From assembly GCA_024741835.1 (NCBI GenBank), contig JAENRP010000658.1, forward strand, positions 1 through 12,313: 12,313 bases of DNA, given 5' to 3'. The translations under genes were made by a program, and so were the position numbers. The DNA is from Diplocarpon mali. Its lineage: Eukaryota > Ascomycota > Leotiomycetes > Helotiales > Drepanopezizaceae. The notes below the pieces were generated by a model. It saw nothing but the letters and a program-made list of their open reading frames with translations, made no database searches and was not told the DNA's origin. Shown here in pieces: positions 8,823 to 12,313 of this stretch. Within the stretch, counting starts at the first letter, position 1. Each line of letters begins with the position of its first letter.

Positions 8823-11800
8823 TTAAGCCCCTACTGTTTTCTATAACCTTAGCATATCTTTAAATGCTTTGAACTTTGCAACTATCTTTAGTAGCTTTAT
8901 AAATCCATCTGCTACTATTCGATCGGTTAGGATATAGGTAATCGATAACTTATTCTTTATAATAAGGTTGTAGATAAAGTAGTAGGCAATATCGATATAT
9001 TTCGACCGCTTATATAAGTATAGGTTCTTTGCGAGTATAATTGCCCTTATATTATCTGCTTAAAGATTAATATAGTTCCTATCTTATCTAATATACTTAG
9101 CGAAACCTATGTCTTTTAGAATTTAGGTAATTTATAATCTTTACTTGCAATTTGATAATATTAATATATATTTGGCCTTAGTGCTTGCGGTAGCTACTGA
9201 TTTCTACTTCCTACTTCCTTATAATATAAGTCTACTATATAGTACTATTACACTTTTAGATATACTTTTCTAACCTTTTATATTTGCTTAATTGGAATTA
9301 GTATATACCTTAAGCTTTGCGCTTATATATTTCATTAGTCTATATCTTACCTTTTATATAATTATCAATTAAAGGTACCTTTTAAGTCGCTTGACTGCAT
9401 TCTTATATCGAATCGTCGGATCCTTTAGGTTTTGACTAAGTTGCTTAATAATAAAGGTAATATCTGGTCTTATATATACTATAGTATATATAATCGCTCT
9501 AATATCCTATTAATATTTCTTCAAATCTCCTCTTTACTTATTTTCATTAGTAGGCTTTAACTTATTATACTTTCCTTCAATTGGAGTACGCTTTAGCTTA
9601 AAGTTGGGAGTATAAGTGGAGAGTCCTATTCGGTCTAGGATCTTTTTAATATATTACTCTTAATCTAATCAGAGTTCTTAAGTGGAGCGGTTCCTTATAA
9701 CGCAGATGCCGAGGATCTTATAAATTCCCCTTAGATCCTTGGTATTAAAACGTTTCCGAATTATTATAAAGAACTAATCTAATTGAGTAGTTGTTTTCGC
9801 AGCTGTAGTAATATTATTAATATATAAGAGCAACTTAATTCTACGCTTAGTATAAGTAAAAAGATAAGGGTTAGCTAGGCTTTAAATGAATCCTATTTCT
9901 ATTAAAGTAGAGCTATATAAGAGGTTCTAATTATAGGCTGATTATTTGAGCTTATAAATACTGCAGAGTATATAAAGAGAGTGGCTAGCATATATAAGAA
10001 TACCATTAGGTTAGGAGAGAAAAATCCGTTCCTTTATAATCGCTTTAGTAAATGCATTTTTAATATTATACTATCTGCATTCAAGGTCCTTAGCAGCTAC
10101 TATTGCTATAAATATATAAAGGGTATCTATGCGAACTATTAGCGCGAATGTATTGAAGTAGTCTTTTCTATATTATTAAGAGAAGCCCTTAGCTATAAGC
10201 CTTGCCTTATAACGTTCTAGGGTCCTATCTGCATATATCTTAATTATAAAGACCTACTTTGTTAAAACCAGGTTTACGTCCTTTAGCATCGGTTCCTTTA
10301 TCTATATACTATTTGTAATAAGAGAGCTTATCTCCTCTTAGATTGCCTTATTTTATACTACTCTATTCTCTAGGTCGTTAATAGCTTTATTATATATCTT
10401 TAAAAGAGAGATTTTCATTATCCCCTTAGCGGCTAAGAATACATTATCTTTATTAAAGCTCTATTAAAGTTCAAGCTTATAGATCCTATGTGCTATTATA
10501 GCTTAGATACGCTTAGATTCGCGTTCGTCTAAGGCGTCTTCTAGTTCTAAGTCTCTATTCCTTTTCAAAGGCGTAGGTTCAGCTGTAGGTTCTATAAGCT
10601 TATTATTTAAGGAACCGCTTTCTAGTAGTAAAGGCTTATTATTACTTATACCTATTTTAGGAATATCCTTTACCGTAGGTACTTTAACTAAAGGGATAAT
10701 AATATTAAAGTTATTCTGTACTTTAGGTAATTCGCAGACGATAGGAATGGTCTATTCGGCCTTTAGGCGACTAATAGGTCGTCGATTAGCAAGTGCGCTT
10801 AATATACTTAAGCTAAGAGAGAGGGATTATTAGTTCGGCTTAATAGTATTACTATTAAGTAGTATACCTTGCGAATCTTTAATTATATAAAGCTTTAAGG
10901 ATAGCTCCTTCCTATTTTAAGATTTATTAAACTTAATTACTAAAGATATAATTACTTACTTTAAATCTAGCGCATATACTATCTATTATTTTATTATCTA
11001 TTTAATATACTTAATAAATATATACTCTTTACCTTAGTCTATTAGCTTCTTACTCTTTATACCCGTAGGCTAGGACTTTAGGCTAATATAAGAGTAGTAG
11101 ACGCTTTTAAAGACGCGGATATAGTCTAGGCTTAGTTTCTATTTAAAATATACCTTATATAATAATATTCAAGTGCTATTAACTATTAGTCTACTACCTA
11201 TTTTATTTCGTAGGTATGCGTTTACCTTAACTATAAGGTCCTAGAATTCTAATAGTAGGTTAGTATCTTATAATAGAGCGCAATAGTTAGTCTCTGCTTA
11301 TTAAATGCTTCGCTTAGTAATGCCATTTTAATAAGAACCTTTATATATTATAGTTAGTTTATAATAAACTCCTTATTTTGCCTATTTATTAAGCTTTGCC
11401 CTAATCTCTAATGTATTATCAGACCTAATAGCTATTAGCTTTAATTAGGTCTAGCGTTCCTCTATCACTTTCTAAGTTTCCAGCTTTTCTATAAGCTTAG
11501 ATTTGGTCTTAGCGCAAATAGTCTATATCTATTAAGTGGAGTTATCTACTATTTAAGAAAACTAATTATTTCCTTTAATTAAAGTTGTAAATAGTTTAGT
11601 AGTATTAATAGATATTAGTACTAGTATCGAATCTTTCTATAGACTAAGCTTAGTTTGCATTCGATTTTGAAGTTTTATTAGCTTGCAAATTCAATATATT
11701 AAGCAATCCTTTAGTACTTAGATCTTCTATTTTAAGGTTAAGACCTTATATAAGCCCTTTAATTTCTCTAATTTTAAATACGCGAATCTTTTATATATTA

Positions 11801-12261
11801 GCTAATACCTTAATAGGCTTTCGGCTTTTAATAGCTTTAATAGCCTATTGTTAGTCGATACTTTATTATTAGCAGCTGGAAAGGACTAGTAATAGCAGTT
11901 TAAGGTTTTACTATTTTCTAATTGCAAGCCTAGCTTAAGAGTCGTTTTTAATAAAACCGCAAGATCTACTTGCGGTCCTAGCTTAAGAGTCGATTTCCTA
12001 AAAATAGCAAGATCTACTTGCGGTCTTAGCTTAAGAGTTGTCTTTAACAAATTCGCGAATTTTACTTGCAGTCCTAGCCTAGGAGTTATTTCTACGAATT
12101 CCACTTGCGATCCTAGCTTAAGAGTCCATCTATTCTCCTTATCCTTACTCAATTGTATTAAGGTAAAGAGTGCACTTTCCTTAAAGGAACCTACTTATAG
12201 GTTTAGCTTAAGAGTCAATTTCTATAATATTACCTTTAAGATAATATAAAGTCTATCTTTA
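8823..12261 (-). pseudogene. pol: Copia pol of unit 2: repeat domain, GAG-pre-integrase, integrase, RT, RNase H
   Basis: Same organisation as pol 1, in one minus-strand frame (plus-strand codon starts at multiples of three) ending at a TAA at 8825-8823, homologous to the TAG that ends pol 1. Landmarks in coding order: array A (12225-11910), GAG-pre-integrase RFAYL near 11789-11775, zinc-finger Cys at 11685-11687 with its partner position Tyr, integrase first Asp as Asn (11604-11606), second Asp kept (GAT, 11418-11420), Glu as Lys (11313-11315) followed by an Arg (11310-11312) that is a stop in unit 1, RT active site YINNI at 9824-9810, and RNase H ADN near 9059-9051. Some damaged codons of unit 1 are intact here and the reverse. 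No gag or protease. A TTG, not an ATG, heads the stop-free stretch beginning at 12152, so the true start is unknown. Confidence 0.87.
11910..12225 (-). repeat. Array A2: in-frame minisatellite, six cores
   Basis: CTTAAGAG-type cores start at 11934, 11982, 12030, 12078, 12117 and 12207 (spacings 48, 48, 48, 39, 90). The frame is open from 12152 to 11886 on the minus strand and is the pol frame. Compared with array A1 one 48 + 39 bp pair is absent (87 bp, 29 codons). Beyond 12152 the frame continues to the unit edge with two stops and includes one further diverged repeat (TLKLNL, near 12207). Confidence 0.85.
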
Positions 12262-12313
12262 ATTTTAGCCTTAAAGATCACTTTATAATTATTATTTATA
12301 AATTATATAAATT
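12262..12313. other. AT-rich flank, nothing recognised
   Basis: These 52 bases differ from the L segment and from the start of either unit. No gene or repeat is supported. They could continue the remnant cut at 4308, but the stretch is too short to tell. Confidence 0.4.

Larger units (their letters stand above)
8328..12261 (-). mobile_element. Ty1/copia-type unit 2 (gag/protease-less, tandem copy)
   Basis: This is the second head-to-tail unit, colinear with unit 1 and in the same orientation, starting within a few bases of where unit 1 ends. Differences seen by eye are almost all C/T or G/A transitions plus small length changes in arrays A and B. For example, 4861-4980 against its counterpart 8882-9001 shows nine differences, all transitions, with A or T in unit 1 each time; elsewhere unit 2 carries the A/T state. 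The right edge is where similarity to the end of unit 1 stops, after GTCTATCTTTA. No L segment follows, so the unit lacks the outer LTR-like repeat on this side. Confidence 0.85.

Noticed and set aside
1..12313. Mitochondrial or apicomplexan-type AT-rich DNA
   Set aside because: The AT excess comes from CpA/TpG loss with transitions between repeats, and the content is fungal-type LTR elements. No organellar genes or tRNAs were found.

Overview
The window is a nuclear transposon graveyard, most likely from a filamentous ascomycete (Pezizomycotina). It is very AT-rich. CpA and TpG are strongly depleted while CpG survives. Almost every in-frame stop is TAA or TAG where a Gln or Trp codon is expected. 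Two tandem copies of one element differ overwhelmingly by C/T and G/A transitions. Together this is the signature of repeat-induced point mutation (RIP). No intact host gene, tRNA or rRNA was found.

Layout. (1) 1-3490 (possibly to about 3600), plus strand: the pol of a Ty3/gypsy retrotransposon, read in a single frame with many stops. Its order is upstream region, reverse transcriptase, RNase H, integrase, GPY/F-like tail. The element is already under way at base 1, so its 5' LTR, gag and probably protease lie outside. (2) 3491-3807: AT-rich DNA with no gene, perhaps the gypsy 3' end. (3) 3808-4308, plus strand: an unidentified, stop-riddled coding remnant cut off at the edge of the next block. 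(4) 4306-8327 and 8328-12261: two head-to-tail copies of a roughly 4-kb unit carrying a Ty1/copia pol on the minus strand. Each unit holds, from left to right, a roughly 500-bp LTR-like segment L with a three-copy 61-66 bp repeat array (array B), then RNase H, reverse transcriptase, integrase, GAG-pre-integrase, and an in-frame minisatellite (array A, 48/39-bp periods). (5) 12262-12313: short AT-rich flank.

The two copia units look like L-pol-L-pol with no L after the second pol. Neither has room for gag or protease between the GAG-pre-integrase domain and the unit edge; that place is taken by array A. Its periods are all multiples of three and lie in the same reading frame as pol, whereas array B, outside pol, varies by steps that are not multiples of three. 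Key catalytic residues are lost in all three pol genes, so nothing here can transpose on its own. The most unusual features are the coding-phase minisatellite in place of gag-protease, its sequence relationship to array B at the other end of the unit, and the tandem arrangement.
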